A stretch of DNA of 40,482 nt from Atopobium sp. BS2 (GTDB taxonomy: Bacteria; Actinomycetota; Coriobacteriia; Coriobacteriales; Atopobiaceae), in assembly GCF_000565075.1 (NCBI RefSeq), contig NZ_JDFG01000001.1, positions 1 through 40,482 on the forward strand, read 5' to 3'. The position numbers and the translations under genes are program-made. The notes beneath the pieces were generated by a model, which saw only the letters and a program-made list of their open reading frames with translations, was not told where the DNA came from and searched no databases. Each line of letters opens with the position of its first letter. Within the stretch, counting starts at the first letter, position 1. This document shows, in pieces, positions 6,364 through 14,308 of this stretch.

Positions 6364-8646
6364 ATGAATACAAGTAAAGCTGCATTTCATGCGCTTTTCT
6401 CTAAGAATAAAGCCAAGAAATCAACTGGCATTCCTCTAAGTGCCGGCATGGTACTTGTTACCCTTGGCATCGTCTACGGTGACATTGGCACTTCTCCAAT
6501 GTACACCATGAAGGCAATTATTGCTGGTAACGGTGGTCTTCTTACCATGAGCACCGATGTTGTTTTGGGTGCTCTGTCCCTCATTATCTGGACGCTGACA
6601 CTCATTACAACCGTTAAATACGTCATGGTTGCAATGAAGGCAGACAACCACAATGAGGGCGGAATCTTTGCGCTCTACAGTTTGGTTAAAAAGTGCGCCA
6701 AATGGCTGATTATTCCTGCCATGATTGGTGGCGCAGCTCTTCTTGCTGACGGTATTTTGACCCCAGCTGTTACAGTAACCACCGCTATTGAGGGTTTGCG
6801 TACTATTCCTGCAGCTCATGCTATCATTGGTGATAATCAGCACATTGTTGTCATGATTACCATCATCATCCTCTGCACCCTCTTTGCCTTACAGAAGGCA
6901 GGTACTTCTACCATTGGTAAGGCCTTTGGCCCTGTCATGACGCTTTGGTTCTTGTTCTTGGGTGCCATGGGTGTTATGAACATGTTTGCTGACATTAGCG
7001 TTGTTCGAGCTCTTAACCCAGTCCGCGGCATTCTGTTTCTCTTTGATGGCAAGCTCAATGCAGCTGGTCTCATGGTTTTAGGTAGTGTCTTCCTTTGTAC
7101 CACTGGTGCAGAAGCACTTTATTCTGACATGGGCCACGTTGGCAAGAGCAACATTTACGTAAGCTGGCCTTTTGTTAAGGTCTGCTTGATTCTGAACTAT
7201 CTTGGACAAGGCGCATGGCTCATTACCAACCACAATAACACCGTGCTAAATACTATCAAAGACCTCAATCCTTTCTTTGAAATGCTTCCTGGTCAGCTTA
7301 GACCATTTGCCGTTATTCTCTCTGCGCTTGCTGCAATTATTGCCTCTCAGGCACTGATTACCGGCTCTTACTCCATTGTCTCTGAGGCTATTAAGCTTGA
7401 CCTTATGCCTCATATCAAGATCAACTACCCCTCCACAACTAAGGGCCAGATTTACATTCCACTTGTAAACAACATCATGTGGGTTGGTTGCATTGGCGTT
7501 GTACTTCTCTTCCAGAGCTCTGAGCACATGGAAGCAGCGTACGGTCTTGCAATTACCGTTACCATGCTCATGACCTCAATCTTGCTCTACACCTACCTGG
7601 CCGTTATCAGAAAGCGCCTATGGGCGGCCATTCCATTCATTCTTTTCTTTGGTGCTATCGAGGCTATGTTCTTCTTCTCAAGCCTTACCAAGTTCTTCCA
7701 CGGCGGCTACTTTACCGTTCTTATGGCTACCGCAATCTTTGTTGTCATGTTTGTCTGGCGTCGCGGTACCGCTGTTGAGAGGACGCAGAGCGTTTATCTC
7801 CCCGTAGATAAATACATTGACCAGCTCCGTAGCTTGAGCCACGATGCAGACTATACAACCCTCGCTGATAACCTGGTCTTCTTGACCAATGACTCTTCAT
7901 TTGACAAGCTGGATCGAGACATCCTCTATTCCATCTTGGATAAGCGTCCAAAGCGTGCTAAGGCTTACTACTTCATTAACATCTCGCTGACAGACGATCC
8001 AAATACCCGTGAGTTTATCGTCAATGACTTTGGTACAGACTTCCTGTTCAAGATTACCCTGCGTCTTGGCTTTAGGGTAAACCAGCGTATTAACACCTAT
8101 CTGTATCAGATTGTTGGTGACCTGATTAAGAACAATCAGCTTGCTCCACAGAATCACAAGTATTCCATTTACAAGGAGCACTCCGAAATTGGTGACTTTA
8201 GATTCTGTCTGCTGCGTAAGGTACTAGCTCCAGAGACTGACATCAACGGTTTTGACGCTCGCTGCCTTGAGCTCAAGTACTTTATTCGTCGCATCTGCGG
8301 ATCTCCTGCTCGCTGGTATGGTCTTGAGAACTCCAACATTGTCTTTGAATACGTTCCTCTGTTCTCCAAGGTTAAGCGCGGGCAGAAGCTTACTCGTATC
8401 ACGCTTGATGACGCAGCTCAGACGGGTTCTATGCCACTTGTTGAGGCTCCTATGAAAGAGCGTATTGCAGAGATTGAGGAAGACGAAGATATCTTTGCAG
8501 AAGCGCTGCACAAGGAGCGCGTTGAAAACGCAGCTACTGTTGCAGACTACGTTGGTGGCGATACCGCTAGCTTCCGTCCTCTTAAACTTGACGAAGAAGA
8601 GGCTGATGAAGATGTCTTTGAGGAGCAACAAGACTCCAATCACTAG
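6364..8646 (+). CDS. kup: KUP-family potassium importer
   Basis: Kup takes up K+ by proton symport through the cytoplasmic membrane. The 760-residue protein begins its membrane part with the family signature GIVYGDIGTSPMYTMKA (about 38-54), followed by about 12 hydrophobic segments to about residue 470. A soluble C-terminal domain of about 290 residues ends in an acidic tail rich in Glu and Asp. GAGAGG lies about 9 bases before the ATG. The tail (EDEDIFAEA and DEEEADEDVFEE) is more acidic than I would expect for the family; this is an impression. The gene stands alone, with a palindromic operator candidate upstream and a strong hairpin terminator downstream. Confidence 0.95.
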   Translation: MNTSKAAFHALFSKNKAKKSTGIPLSAGMVLVTLGIVYGDIGTSPMYTMKAIIAGNGGLLTMSTDVVLGALSLIIWTLTLITTVKYVMVAMKADNHNEGGIFALYSLVKKCAKWLIIPAMIGGAALLADGILTPAVTVTTAIEGLRTIPAAHAIIGDNQHIVVMITIIILCTLFALQKAGTSTIGKAFGPVMTLWFLFLGAMGVMNMFADISVVRALNPVRGILFLFDGKLNAAGLMVLGSVFLCTTGAEALYSDMGHVGKSNIYVSWPFVKVCLILNYLGQGAWLITNHNNTVLNTIKDLNPFFEMLPGQLRPFAVILSALAAIIASQALITGSYSIVSEAIKLDLMPHIKINYPSTTKGQIYIPLVNNIMWVGCIGVVLLFQSSEHMEAAYGLAITVTMLMTSILLYTYLAVIRKRLWAAIPFILFFGAIEAMFFFSSLTKFFHGGYFTVLMATAIFVVMFVWRRGTAVERTQSVYLPVDKYIDQLRSLSHDADYTTLADNLVFLTNDSSFDKLDRDILYSILDKRPKRAKAYYFINISLTDDPNTREFIVNDFGTDFLFKITLRLGFRVNQRINTYLYQIVGDLIKNNQLAPQNHKYSIYKEHSEIGDFRFCLLRKVLAPETDINGFDARCLELKYFIRRICGSPARWYGLENSNIVFEYVPLFSKVKRGQKLTRITLDDAAQTGSMPLVEAPMKERIAEIEEDEDIFAEALHKERVENAATVADYVGGDTASFRPLKLDEEEADEDVFEEQQDSNH

Positions 8647-8678
8647 GCCTAGCGCGTAGTAGTTTTACTTCTCATAAC

Positions 8679-8712
8679 AAAAGCCGACAGATTGTATCTG
8701 CCGGCTTTTCCT
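8679..8712. terminator. Bidirectional terminator between kup and the HAD phosphatase gene
   Basis: A 14-bp stem with one mismatch (arms 8679-8692 and 8696-8709) begins with AAAAGCCG and ends with CGGCTTTT. The A run on one side and T run on the other let it act for both convergent genes. Confidence 0.85.
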
Positions 8713-8782
8713 TTAAACAATATGTCTCAAGCAAAACTTTAAAGCGAAAACTCTGAAACGTTACGTTTCCAGCGCCAAGTGC

Positions 8783-9685
8783 TTACTCCCCCAGTGCCCA
8801 CGTTAAGAATCGCGAGAAACCCGCCTCATCGTTAGTCAAAGTGATATAGGTTGCTGCCTCAAAATCTTCACGACGAGCGTTGGCAACTGCCGTACCCATT
8901 CCCGCCGTAGAAAGCATGGCGACATCATTAAGCGAATCGCCAAAAGCTGCAGCATTATCCGTTGAAATGCCAAGATGATTGCAGAGCCACTTAAGTGCAG
9001 CACCCTTTGAAGTGCCGTCGGCCAAGATTTCCATTCCCATACTCATGGAAGCTGTGCCACTGAGTCCCTTTACTGAAGCTACAGCATCTGCTACAAGTGC
9101 TTGGTACTTCTCGCCTTCCGCAACAGACCAATAGGAACCAAGTCGCTCAATGGTAGTAACGCCTTCAATAAACTCCTCAACGCTTTGATCAAAGGGTGTG
9201 CGAGAACGCTGCATAAATGCTGCGTGATCTGCGGGGATACCAAGCTGAGTAATCAGATTGTGTCTTGAGCGCTCCAGATAAACACCACCGTCTGCAAAAA
9301 TATCAAAAGTCACAGGATAGTCCTTAAGCTTTTGATACAACTCAAGAGCTTGCTCTTTTGTCACCGTGGACTCGTGCAGTACCGTCTGGGTAGAAAGATC
9401 TCTAATGATGGCGCCATCGCAGGATACCACGTACTTAGAAGCAGGATGGTTCACAACCTCTTTTGGCAGCACGTTAAACGCGCGTCCGGAACAAGGCACG
9501 AACGGGATGCCTAGCTCAGCCAGGCGGTCCAGCATTGCCATGTTGTTATCGTCAAGAGATTTATCAGTATGCAAAAATGTCTCATCCATATCGGAAAAGA
9601 CAATGTCTACTTTCAGATTTGATACATCTTGAGTGAGCCAAGACTGTTTTTGAGCAATGAGTTCTTCAGTTGAAAGCTCTGACAA
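8783..9685 (-). CDS. Cof-type HAD-IIB family phosphatase
   Basis: Cytoplasmic HAD hydrolase of the Cof/IIB class, which dephosphorylates sugar phosphates or cofactors such as FMN and PLP; the substrate here is unknown. Motif I is FSDMDETFLHTDKSL, with the nucleophile Asp and general acid Asp in DMDET. Motif IV is GDSLNDVAMLSTAGMG, and the intervening cap and the Lys of motif III (TSKGAALKWL) are visible. At 300 residues it is slightly long, owing to about 25 extra N-terminal residues before motif I. The start is TTG at 9685 with AGAGG seven bases upstream; no better start precedes motif I at the right distance. It follows the ACT-domain gene by 12 bases and is probably cotranscribed. Confidence 0.88.
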   Translation of the reverse strand: MSELSTEELIAQKQSWLTQDVSNLKVDIVFSDMDETFLHTDKSLDDNNMAMLDRLAELGIPFVPCSGRAFNVLPKEVVNHPASKYVVSCDGAIIRDLSTQTVLHESTVTKEQALELYQKLKDYPVTFDIFADGGVYLERSRHNLITQLGIPADHAAFMQRSRTPFDQSVEEFIEGVTTIERLGSYWSVAEGEKYQALVADAVASVKGLSGTASMSMGMEILADGTSKGAALKWLCNHLGISTDNAAAFGDSLNDVAMLSTAGMGTAVANARREDFEAATYITLTNDEAGFSRFLTWALGE

Positions 9686-9697
9686 AACACTACCTCT

Positions 9698-9985
9698 TTA
9701 TGGACGATACATAAACGTGAAGACCTCTTCACGCTGCATATTTACTTGTACACCAAGCTTTTCTGAGACGGCATCAAGACGCTCTTTGAGGCTCAAGAAA
9801 GACTCAGCATCCTGAAGTTCAACAAGCATGGTCATAGTAAAAATACCAGACAAAATGGTTTGAGCGATATCCAGAATATTAGCGTTGGACTCGGCTAAAG
9901 TGGTTGAAATTGCCGCAACAATTCCAGGAGCATCGCTGCCCAAAACAGTAACAACAGCGCGATTAGCGGATGTTTCTGAAGCCAT
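9698..9985 (-). CDS. ACT-domain protein, UPF0237 family
   Basis: A 95-residue protein made of one ACT domain, the small ligand-binding fold that typically senses amino acids. The segment AVVTVLGSDAPGIVAAISTT matches the start of UPF0237 proteins, and the C-terminal MQREEVFTFMYRP occupies the position of the family MHRI-like end. UPF0237 genes often lie next to a PFL/DUF711 gene, which is absent here; instead a HAD phosphatase gene follows at 12 bases. The function is unknown. The ribosome binding region GATGGGA is caught in a hairpin (9991-10011), so translation may be modulated. Confidence 0.88.
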   Translation of the reverse strand: MASETSANRAVVTVLGSDAPGIVAAISTTLAESNANILDIAQTILSGIFTMTMLVELQDAESFLSLKERLDAVSEKLGVQVNMQREEVFTFMYRP

Positions 9986-9990
9986 AATTT

Positions 9991-10011
9991 CCCATCTCTT
10001 GAACGGATGGG
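9991..10011 (-). promoter_or_regulatory. Hairpin covering the ribosome binding site of the ACT gene
   Basis: CCCATC (9991-9996) pairs with GATGGG (10006-10011). In the minus-strand mRNA the last arm is the only Shine-Dalgarno-like sequence before the ACT-gene ATG. It lies in the 37-base gap behind the CarD-like gene and could uncouple or tune translation within a polycistron. Confidence 0.35.
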
Positions 10012-10022
10012 TTAATTATAAG

Positions 10023-10523
10023 CTACGCTTTTCCAATTTCTACGCCATAGCGTGAACTAAAAACCTTTTGAATCTCGTCAACGGTGCAATTAAGTGCCGT
10101 AATAAGCTCGTAAAGACCGCGATTACTGGCCATCTTAAAAATTCTCTCGTGAGAAACAGGTGGTTTCTTGTTGAGCGAACGCGCCTTATCAATACGAGCT
10201 CTAAATGTTTTAGCAATGCTAAAGGAGTCTTTACAAGAACCTTCTCTAATAGCGTGTCTAAAATGAGATTCCTCAAGCGACGCATTATGAATATGGAACG
10301 TAATAAGCTCAATTTGAGGATAGGTATCAACAAGATTCATGGCCTCGTCGTGCGTCATAAGATCACGAAGCCTGAACTCTTGATTAAGAGGAAATACAAT
10401 CTGAACAGGGTGTTTTTGCCCAATAGGAGACAAAACGTAGGCCGGAGTAGGCTCCGAAACTACATTTTCAACAAGACATACGCCCTGACCTGGGTGAACG
10501 CAAAACTCGCCAACAGCTCGCAT
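10023..10523 (-). CDS. CarD-family transcriptional regulator
   Basis: CarD/CdnL proteins bind the RNA polymerase beta subunit and stabilise open complexes, often at rRNA and housekeeping promoters. The N-terminus MRAVGEFCVHPGQGVCLVENV matches the CarD/TRCF RNAP-interacting Tudor-like domain with its PGQGV turn, and a helical, basic C-terminal part follows. The start is the ATG at 10523 behind GAGAGGAG, giving 166 residues; upstream in-frame codons to 10622 lie in the promoter. An extended -10 lies about 30 bases upstream. The ACT-domain and HAD genes follow on the same strand. Confidence 0.85.
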   Translation of the reverse strand: MRAVGEFCVHPGQGVCLVENVVSEPTPAYVLSPIGQKHPVQIVFPLNQEFRLRDLMTHDEAMNLVDTYPQIELITFHIHNASLEESHFRHAIREGSCKDSFSIAKTFRARIDKARSLNKKPPVSHERIFKMASNRGLYELITALNCTVDEIQKVFSSRYGVEIGKA

Positions 10524-10548
10524 AACACCACTCCTCTCGGATAACAAT

Positions 10549-10557
10549 AGTATACCA
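10549..10557 (-). promoter_or_regulatory. Extended -10 promoter of the CarD-like gene
   Basis: The minus strand reads TGGTATACT, an extended -10 (TGn plus TATACT) with no good -35 at the right distance. Initiation would fall near 10542, about 20 bases before the ATG. Confidence 0.55.
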
Positions 10558-10577
10558 TGAGAAGCGTATTTTAAGCC

Positions 10578-10613
10578 AATGACCTGCAACTTTATAACTT
10601 GTCGCAGGTCATT
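10578..10613 (-). terminator. Hairpin between the cyclophilin and CarD-like genes
   Basis: A 10-bp perfect stem (AATGACCTGC at 10578-10587 with GCAGGTCATT at 10604-10613) lies 32 bases beyond the cyclophilin stop codon. No U run follows on the minus strand, so it may be an mRNA-stabilising hairpin rather than a true terminator. Confidence 0.45.
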
Positions 10614-10644
10614 CAATAACATAACAATATTTTATATAAGGAAT

Positions 10645-11349
10645 CTAATCAATCATTGTGATGGACTCAATGACTGGCTGCTCTGAAGCAGGGATAGTTC
10701 CATTTGAATCGGTTGGGGTTACGCCTTTACAAATTGCATCGACAACGTCCATTCCACTTGTTACCGTGCCAAATGCAGCGTAATTTCCATTCAGAGTTGA
10801 GTTGTCTGCCTGCATGATAAAGAACTGTGAGCTTGCAGAGTTTGGATCTTGGGCGCGTGCCATGGAAATAGTTCCACGTGTATGCGAGATGTTATTCTCG
10901 ACACCGTTTTTGGTGAACTCGCCCTTGATTTTATTCTCGGATCCACCCGAGCCATTGCCCTTAGGATCTCCACCTTGAATCATGAAGCCATCAATAATGC
11001 GATGGAACGTAAGGCCATTATAGAAGCCTGACTCGGCAAGATGAGCAAAATTGGAAACCGTAATAGGAGCAACGTTTGCGTTAAGAGTTGCCTCGATAGT
11101 GCCGTAATCCTTCACCACAATACGAACATGGTGAATGCCCTTTGCATATGGGTCATCCGCTGCTACAGAATCAATGTAGCCCTTGTTTTGTGAGCTCTGA
11201 GACTGCGTCTGTTGCGTCTGTTGGGATTGCGAGCTTGCTTGTGACTGAGACTTATCAGCACCCCTCATAAGAGAGAAGAATATTGCTCCTACCGCAAGCA
11301 CAACGATGACTATAACACCATACAGTCGGCGATTCTTTGTTTGAAACAC
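10645..11349 (-). CDS. Membrane-anchored cyclophilin-type peptidyl-prolyl isomerase
   Basis: Extracytoplasmic foldase catalysing proline cis-trans isomerisation. The 234-residue protein has one N-terminal anchor (about 11-29), a Gln/Ser-rich linker (about 34-56) and a cyclophilin domain (about 75-232). Core motifs are FHRIIDGFMIQGGDPKGNGSGG, with the catalytic Arg in FHR, and SQFFIMQADNSTLNGNYAAFG, with QFFI forming the active-site floor. Trp of the cyclosporin-binding site is not apparent, as in many bacterial enzymes. The start is GTG at 11349 behind GAGGAGGG. The gene is 15 bases downstream of the tannase-like lipoprotein gene and probably cotranscribed with it, so both products act at the cell surface. 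Confidence 0.92.
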   Translation of the reverse strand: MFQTKNRRLYGVIVIVVLAVGAIFFSLMRGADKSQSQASSQSQQTQQTQSQSSQNKGYIDSVAADDPYAKGIHHVRIVVKDYGTIEATLNANVAPITVSNFAHLAESGFYNGLTFHRIIDGFMIQGGDPKGNGSGGSENKIKGEFTKNGVENNISHTRGTISMARAQDPNSASSQFFIMQADNSTLNGNYAAFGTVTSGMDVVDAICKGVTPTDSNGTIPASEQPVIESITMID

Positions 11350-11364
11350 GCTATGCCCTCCTCT

Positions 11365-13188
11365 TTAAGCAGACGCACACGAAACAATCCAAGAAACCAA
11401 GTTGGCAGTTGCATTGCCTGTTCTCTCGGCAAGAACGTGGCCCTTATCCCAAACAAGCGTGTAATCAACACTGCTCACGCCCGAGAAATGCTTTAGAGAC
11501 AGGCCCAAATTGAACGAGGTGCAAATTGAAGTATCAGTATTCTGAGCGCCCTCATTAATACGCCAATAAGGAGCAACCGATGCTGTCTGATAGCCTTTGT
11601 AAGATGCGCTGGTAAAGTACAGTGGATTGAACATATCAACACGAGTTGGAATGTCATTCTCCAGCGTATCAGCCTTATTCAGATCAGAGGTCCAATCATT
11701 AGCGTAGCTGGACTTCCAATCGGCAAGCTTCATGTACGTATCAAGGTTCTTTTTAATGAGGTCAGCAGTCTGCTCATCAAAATGCAGTGTACTTTGCTCT
11801 CCAACACCAAAAAGCTGATTAGCGCGGGTGCTTCTATCAGGAGCATCAAAAGCTCCAACTGGAAGCGACGCGCCTCTTAAGGCTCGCGAGAAACCCCTCA
11901 AGTTCTCAAGCTCAACGCTCTGACGACGAAGGTTATATACAACCCAAATAGATTCTGAGTTCAGAGAGCCAAAATAGTGCTCAGCAGTATCGTAGATAGT
12001 AGATTGAACCTGCTGAGTAGCAGGAGCTGCATTATCTGTACCACGAACCGTCGCGAGATTTGGATCACCTGGGAACGTAGGCTCTTCCAGTCGCTGAGGC
12101 GTAGAGGTATATGGGAACGCGTTGTCTCTGACAAAGTTATTTGCAGAGGTCTTGAGCTCGTTGATAAGAAGGTCTGCATATGATCCAGCGGTATAGACGC
12201 CAGAGTTAGTCTCATCAAGACTGACCTTACTGTCATTGCTGTCGAGAAGATCCATGTTGTTGACAAATGAGGCATATGCACCAGCAAGATCTTGCGAGAG
12301 AGGTTGGGTCCATACACCCTCAGCACGAGAATCTGTTGCATCTGCATACTGACCGGCCGACCACTCATACGCTGCGTCTGCGAGGTCGTATGAAGTTGCA
12401 GGACACCATGAAGCGCTGCCGTAAATAGAGTCTGACAGCTGCTCGCCCTTCTCGCTATGCGTAGCAGCGCCAACAGCCTTAAGATATGGCGTATAGAGCG
12501 GAGAATCGCCTGAGGTTCCCAGCACCGCACTAAGGCCGCCGCCAGCTGCAAAGCCAAACACAAAAATCTTTGATGTATTGCATGGGAGCAGCTCGTTGTT
12601 GTAGCGCAAATACCTGATAGCTGCCTTGAAGTCTACTGCTGGCCAAGGAGATCCGCCTGCGTAAAGCTCGTCCGAGCCTGTGGTTGAATCGTAGCCGGCG
12701 CTTCTGCCGCGGAAACCTGCGTATACGTACACAAAGCCAGCCTCAAGGTACGGTGCAAGGCCTTCGTATGAGTAACTTGTAGGGGCGCTCTGAGGGGCGA
12801 GCGTTGCCGTGTTAATAGGCATGACAATTGGCGCGGTACGTGCGGTGAAGCTGCCTACAACGGCCTTCTCGCTCACTTCGCACTCGTACGTAGAGCCATT
12901 CTTCTTTCCCGAGAGATACTTTCCAGGTACAAAGACCGAGAGGGTATTCACCGACTTGCTTGCAGGCTTAGTGCAGTACTGAATGCCCAGCTGATAGTAG
13001 CAGTCGTTATCCTCGTCATAACTCCACTGGGTCATGTCCAGCTTAAGTGACTTGAACTCTTCAAGGTCCACGTTAGATGCAGGCTGATTCGTATCCTCAG
13101 ACGTCCTTGCCTGTGGAGTACATGCAGCCAAAGTACCTGCAGCTCCCAAAGCAGAAAGGGACAAGAATTCTTTTCTCGTAAAGGCCAT
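11365..13188 (-). CDS. Tannase/feruloyl-esterase-like lipoprotein lacking the nucleophile
   Basis: A 607-residue alpha/beta-hydrolase-fold lipoprotein. The N-terminus has basic residues, a hydrophobic stretch and the lipobox LAAC with Cys23; TRKEFL is also Tat-like. The body resembles subtype-B tannases and related esterases: the IFVFGFAAGGGLSAVLGTSG region occupies the nucleophile elbow, and WRINEGAQNTDTS and WDKGHVLAE fit the Asp and His regions. In active enzymes the elbow is GTSAGG; here the central residue is Ala214 (codon GCA), so serine-esterase chemistry looks lost. It may bind a plant phenolic, a glycan or a peptide. The start is the ATG at 13188 with GAGGGG upstream. The cyclophilin gene follows at 15 bases. 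The family assignment is by motif recognition only. Confidence 0.75.
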   Translation of the reverse strand: MAFTRKEFLSLSALGAAGTLAACTPQARTSEDTNQPASNVDLEEFKSLKLDMTQWSYDEDNDCYYQLGIQYCTKPASKSVNTLSVFVPGKYLSGKKNGSTYECEVSEKAVVGSFTARTAPIVMPINTATLAPQSAPTSYSYEGLAPYLEAGFVYVYAGFRGRSAGYDSTTGSDELYAGGSPWPAVDFKAAIRYLRYNNELLPCNTSKIFVFGFAAGGGLSAVLGTSGDSPLYTPYLKAVGAATHSEKGEQLSDSIYGSASWCPATSYDLADAAYEWSAGQYADATDSRAEGVWTQPLSQDLAGAYASFVNNMDLLDSNDSKVSLDETNSGVYTAGSYADLLINELKTSANNFVRDNAFPYTSTPQRLEEPTFPGDPNLATVRGTDNAAPATQQVQSTIYDTAEHYFGSLNSESIWVVYNLRRQSVELENLRGFSRALRGASLPVGAFDAPDRSTRANQLFGVGEQSTLHFDEQTADLIKKNLDTYMKLADWKSSYANDWTSDLNKADTLENDIPTRVDMFNPLYFTSASYKGYQTASVAPYWRINEGAQNTDTSICTSFNLGLSLKHFSGVSSVDYTLVWDKGHVLAERTGNATANLVSWIVSCASA

Positions 13189-13317
13189 AATTTCCCCTCG
13201 AATAGTTTATTCAGTGGAGGCAGCAACGACCGCTGACCTAATTCAAGCTAGACAATCTATTGTACCAATTTGCAAACGTGTATGCTTAAGAGCAAGCGTT
13301 TAGAGAAACGAGTTAGC

Positions 13318-13587
13318 ATGCCAAAAGTTGTCAACTTCTTTGACCTCATTCATCTCAATGAAAGGCTTGCTCAGCAGGGCCTTTTAAGCAAAATCCACCT
13401 GCGTGACACATGTGGTAAGCAAACCCTCTGGATAGAACTCCCCTCTGGCGAGAAAACCGATGAGCGCGAGAAAATCGACGGTCAAGAGCTCGAGAAAACA
13501 AAGGAGCAAATTGAGGCATTTTTTGCAATAAAGGGTATGACCGTTGAATTTGACCTCACTGGCGGAAAAAATTTCTGGATTGTATAA
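13318..13587 (+). CDS. RDAC-family small protein
   Basis: An 89-residue protein recognised by its HLRDTCGKQTLWIE core (RDAC in many Coriobacteriia, RDTC here), preceded by FFDLIHLNERL and ended by GMTVEFDLTGGKNFWIV. These blocks recur in small Coriobacteriia proteins of unknown function. It is soluble and has one Cys. The ATG at 13318 is preferred because homologues begin close to this point; an earlier in-frame ATG at 13282 and TTG at 13270 have no ribosome binding site, and the site before 13318 is also weak (GAGAAACGAG). The tRNA-Phe promoter starts directly behind the stop codon. Three GAGAAA words fall inside the gene. Confidence 0.75.
   Translation: MPKVVNFFDLIHLNERLAQQGLLSKIHLRDTCGKQTLWIELPSGEKTDEREKIDGQELEKTKEQIEAFFAIKGMTVEFDLTGGKNFWIV
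13447..13458 (-). repeat. Short dispersed word (GGCGAGAAAACC), inside the RDAC gene
   Basis: Read in frame as GEKT on a charged segment (SGEKTDEREK). Two partial copies follow within 50 bases (GCGCGAGAAAATC and GCTCGAGAAAAC), giving a local cluster. Confidence 0.8.
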
Positions 13588-13596
13588 ATTGCCCGC

Positions 13597-13624
13597 TTGA
13601 CGAAGCGCTTCAGTCTGTTATAGT
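13597..13624 (+). promoter_or_regulatory. Promoter of tRNA-Phe
   Basis: TTGACG (13597-13602) and TATAGT (13619-13624) are 16 bases apart, 24 bases before the mature tRNA 5' end, as expected for a dedicated tRNA promoter. Confidence 0.75.
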
Positions 13625-13648
13625 AAATAAGCTTTTCGAAGCACCAAT

Positions 13649-13724
13649 GGCTGGGTAGCTCAGTTGGTAGAGCAGGGGACTGAAAATCCCCGTGTCAGGG
13701 GTTCGATTCCCTTCCCCGCCACCA
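13649..13724 (+). tRNA. tRNA-Phe (GAA)
   Basis: A 76-base cloverleaf with encoded CCA. The D arm is GCTC/GAGC, the anticodon stem GGGGA/TCCCC encloses CTGAAAA with anticodon GAA, and the T arm is AGGGG-TTCGATT-CCCTT. The acceptor stem GGCTGGG/CCCCGCC has one unpaired position, U4 opposite C69, where G4-C69 would be expected. The gene has its own promoter and a strong terminator. The DNA just downstream is AT-rich and accessory in character, fitting the common use of tRNA 3' ends as integration sites. Confidence 0.96.
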
Positions 13725-13735
13725 TTTTAACGCTC

Positions 13736-13767
13736 AGGTTGATACCATCTTGGTGTCAACCTTTTTT
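13736..13767 (+). terminator. Terminator of tRNA-Phe
   Basis: A 12-bp stem (arms 13736-13747 and 13751-13762, one G-U pair, loop TCT) is followed by TTTTTT to 13767. Confidence 0.9.
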
Positions 13768-13781
13768 GTTATCTGAGGCTT

Positions 13782-13803
13782 GTGTCTTACGAGTGTCTTA
13801 CGA
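13782..13803 (+). repeat. Tandem 11-bp repeat downstream of tRNA-Phe
   Basis: GTGTCTTACGA occurs twice in direct succession, followed by a third start GTGAGCG. It lies between the tRNA terminator and the accessory peptide locus and could be an integrase arm site or the scar of a former integration. No integrase gene is in the window. Confidence 0.5.
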
Positions 13804-13929
13804 GTGAGCGTTTGTGCTAGTGGATATATAAACGGTTACTTCTGTATAAAAACGATAAAAGTGTTGCACTAGCAATGAGAATTCAAGCGTGAGTATTACC
13901 ATTGCAACCCAACTTCTATTGATAAAAGC

Positions 13930-14259
13930 CTATTGCTGTCCATGCATAATAAAATAAACCATACTTCCAACTATATATAATGCGCCAATAAACGCGAATG
14001 AGAGTGTGATAATCTGCAACAAAAAGGAATCAGAAAACAGCATAATCAACACGGAATAGATAAGCGTTACCGCTGCCATAATACATATACCAATACCTGC
14101 TCTTTTTGTAAACTCTTTCCTGTATTTTAAGGGAATCAAAATAATATTATACCTATGTACTAGGAAGGGATTTTTAGTTTTTATCAGCACATAGCCAATG
14201 TACAAAAAGCAAAGGCTAATAATACCTATCGCTATGCTTCTGTAAATATTAGCACCCAT
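13930..14259 (-). CDS. Small three-TM membrane protein, candidate immunity protein
   Basis: I do not recognise the family. The 109 residues contain three hydrophobic segments (about 9-25, 53-73 and 80-100). A basic loop between the first two (KTKNPFLVHRYN to YRKEFTKRAG) recalls small DUF3784-type membrane proteins in layout only. The ATG at 14259 follows AAGGG by about 11 bases. It starts 49 bases behind the stop codon of a 51-codon peptide gene on the same strand, an arrangement typical of bacteriocin-like peptide and immunity pairs. The region is clearly AT-rich compared with the housekeeping genes, which suggests acquired DNA. An immunity or export role is inference from context. Confidence 0.65.
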   Translation of the reverse strand: MGANIYRSIAIGIISLCFLYIGYVLIKTKNPFLVHRYNIILIPLKYRKEFTKRAGIGICIMAAVTLIYSVLIMLFSDSFLLQIITLSFAFIGALYIVGSMVYFIMHGQQ

Positions 14260-14308
14260 GTATATTCAACCCTTCAAAGTTTGGATTCACTCCTGGAATT
14301 ACGATAAC

